From JAJVID01 sp050247435 (GTDB taxonomy: Bacteria; Acidobacteriota; Blastocatellia; RBC074): a stretch of DNA of 64,000 bases. The notes below the pieces were generated by a model. It did no database searches, was not told the DNA's origin, and saw only the letters and a list, made by a program, of their open reading frames with translations. Below are positions 63,500 to 64,000 of this stretch, one piece after another. The stretch covers positions 1 to 64,000 of the forward strand of contig JBFWUF010000047.1 of the NCBI GenBank assembly GCA_050247435.1. Reading direction: 5' to 3'. A program made the translations under genes and the position numbers. The first letter of the stretch is position 1; the number at the start of each line of letters is the position of its first letter.

Positions 63500-63707
63500 T
63501 TTTCTCTCCTTCTCAATTAAGGTTTCCACGTACCGTTTAGTAATTTCCTTCTCCCCGTAACGCGTAACCGGAACTCAAACAGGATCAAGTAGTGAAAAAA
63601 TATTTGCGGGAAAGGTTTTCGCCGTCGCCGGAGAGGCGGCGCGCTTGTGTGATAAAGTAAACGCGCTTTTGTTTCAGTCCAAATGCCAATACCGGAGAAG
63701 TTAAAAG

Positions 63708-64000
63708 ATGAGCGAGCCTAAGATTCTGATTGTTGACGACGAAGAGGCGTCGCGTTACGGGATGGCGCGCGCTCTCAAAAACTACACCATCACCGAAGCC
63801 GCCAGCGTCGAAGCCGCGCGCCAGATCGTCGCAAAATCACGTCCCGACCTGATCCTGCTCGACAATAACCTGCCGGGCGCCAGCGGACTCGATTACCTGC
63901 AAGAGTTCGCTGCCGTCGAAAACGCGCCGCCGGTCGTGATGATCACCGCGCACGGCTCCGAGCGCACAGCAATCGCCGCGATCAAAGCCGGAGCTTACGA
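63708..64000 (+). CDS. response regulator, N-terminal receiver (3' partial; probably NtrC-type)
   Basis: The first 97 residues of a CheY-like receiver run off the window. Asp10/Asp11 (LIVDDEE), the phospho-acceptor Asp52 (LILLDNNLPGASGLDYL), Thr80 and Lys93 (IKAGAYD) are present. GGAGAAG lies about 8 nt upstream of ATG 63708. The motif ITAHGSERTAIAAIKAGAYD is typical of NtrC/AtoC-type regulators, but the AAA+ domain is outside the window. Confidence 0.85.
   Translation, partial: MSEPKILIVDDEEASRYGMARALKNYTITEAASVEAARQIVAKSRPDLILLDNNLPGASGLDYLQEFAAVENAPPVVMITAHGSERTAIAAIKAGAY

Overview
The window looks like the chromosome of an Acidobacteriota member, most likely a Blastocatellia-type lineage (inference). 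The supporting features are a Gram-negative envelope (waaA and lpxK for lipid A/Kdo), an Oar-type TonB-dependent receptor with an N-terminal carboxypeptidase-regulatory domain, MacB/FtsX permeases next to a Yip1-domain protein, an ECF sigma factor followed by a Ser/Thr kinase-TPR protein, and a high-GC chromosome (48-53% in the sampled lines of the 1.4-3 kb gene, 68% in one ilvD line, by eye). No rRNA, tRNA, CRISPR array, insertion sequence or prophage was recognised.

Layout. 1-7.7 kb is a small-peptide secretion cluster. It starts with the tail of a sigma54-activator-like protein and a striking set of palindromes. Two double-glycine-leader peptides with a conserved Cys pair follow, then an ABC-2 permease and ATPase, a C39 peptidase-containing exporter (PCAT), a stub of a membrane-fusion accessory protein, a thioredoxin-like protein and a Yip1-domain membrane protein. 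7.9-12.3 kb holds two MacB-like permeases and ilvD. 12.3-16.8 kb (minus strand) holds an Ig-like/LVIVD secreted protein, an orphan RbsA-type ATPase and a secreted hypothetical. 16.9-24.4 kb holds waaA, lpxK, a D-aminoacylase-like amidohydrolase, a Uma2 nuclease, xerD and an M4 protease. 24.4-30.4 kb holds a PIG-L deacetylase, enoyl-CoA hydratase, ABC-F protein, thioesterase and acyl-CoA ligase. 30.4-39.7 kb is a minus-strand envelope and regulatory block: histidine kinase, actin-like ATPase, membrane-anchored amidase, zinc-ribbon/SPOR protein, Crp-type regulator, anti-sigma factor and ECF sigma factor. 39.8-43.7 kb is the conserved rplU-rpmA-obg-nadD-rsfS-rlmH block plus a DksA-like protein. 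43.8-55.3 kb (minus) holds a rhodanese with an in-frame UGA at its redox motif, followed by a polyuronate-utilisation locus: KDG kinase, KDPG aldolase, TonB receptor, heparinase-type lyase, SDR reductase, ACS-family transporter and LacI regulator. 55.4-64 kb holds LD-carboxypeptidase, a LecA-like protein, a deoxyhypusine-synthase-like protein, ECF sigma, Ser/Thr kinase, a secreted hypothetical and the start of a response regulator.

How the genes work together. In the peptide cluster the PCAT can cleave the GG leaders and export the peptides, the CxxC protein could handle the Cys pair, and the ABC-2 pair could give export or self-protection. In the uronate locus the receptor and transporter import oligo-uronides. 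The lyase yields unsaturated uronate, the SDR reduces it to 2-keto-3-deoxygluconate, and the kinase and aldolase pass it to pyruvate and glyceraldehyde-3-phosphate. Two LacI-type operators with a central CG lie upstream of the regulator and of the transporter-SDR pair.

The most notable observations are: (1) the rhodanese whose C-x-C motif reads C-x-UGA with the rest of the domain intact, a candidate selenoprotein; (2) the GG-peptide/PCAT cluster with its 38-bp perfect palindrome and intercistronic hairpins; (3) a genome-wide-looking habit of long intergenic inverted repeats and 7-nt tandem repeats, each built from different words, placed right after stops or right before starts.
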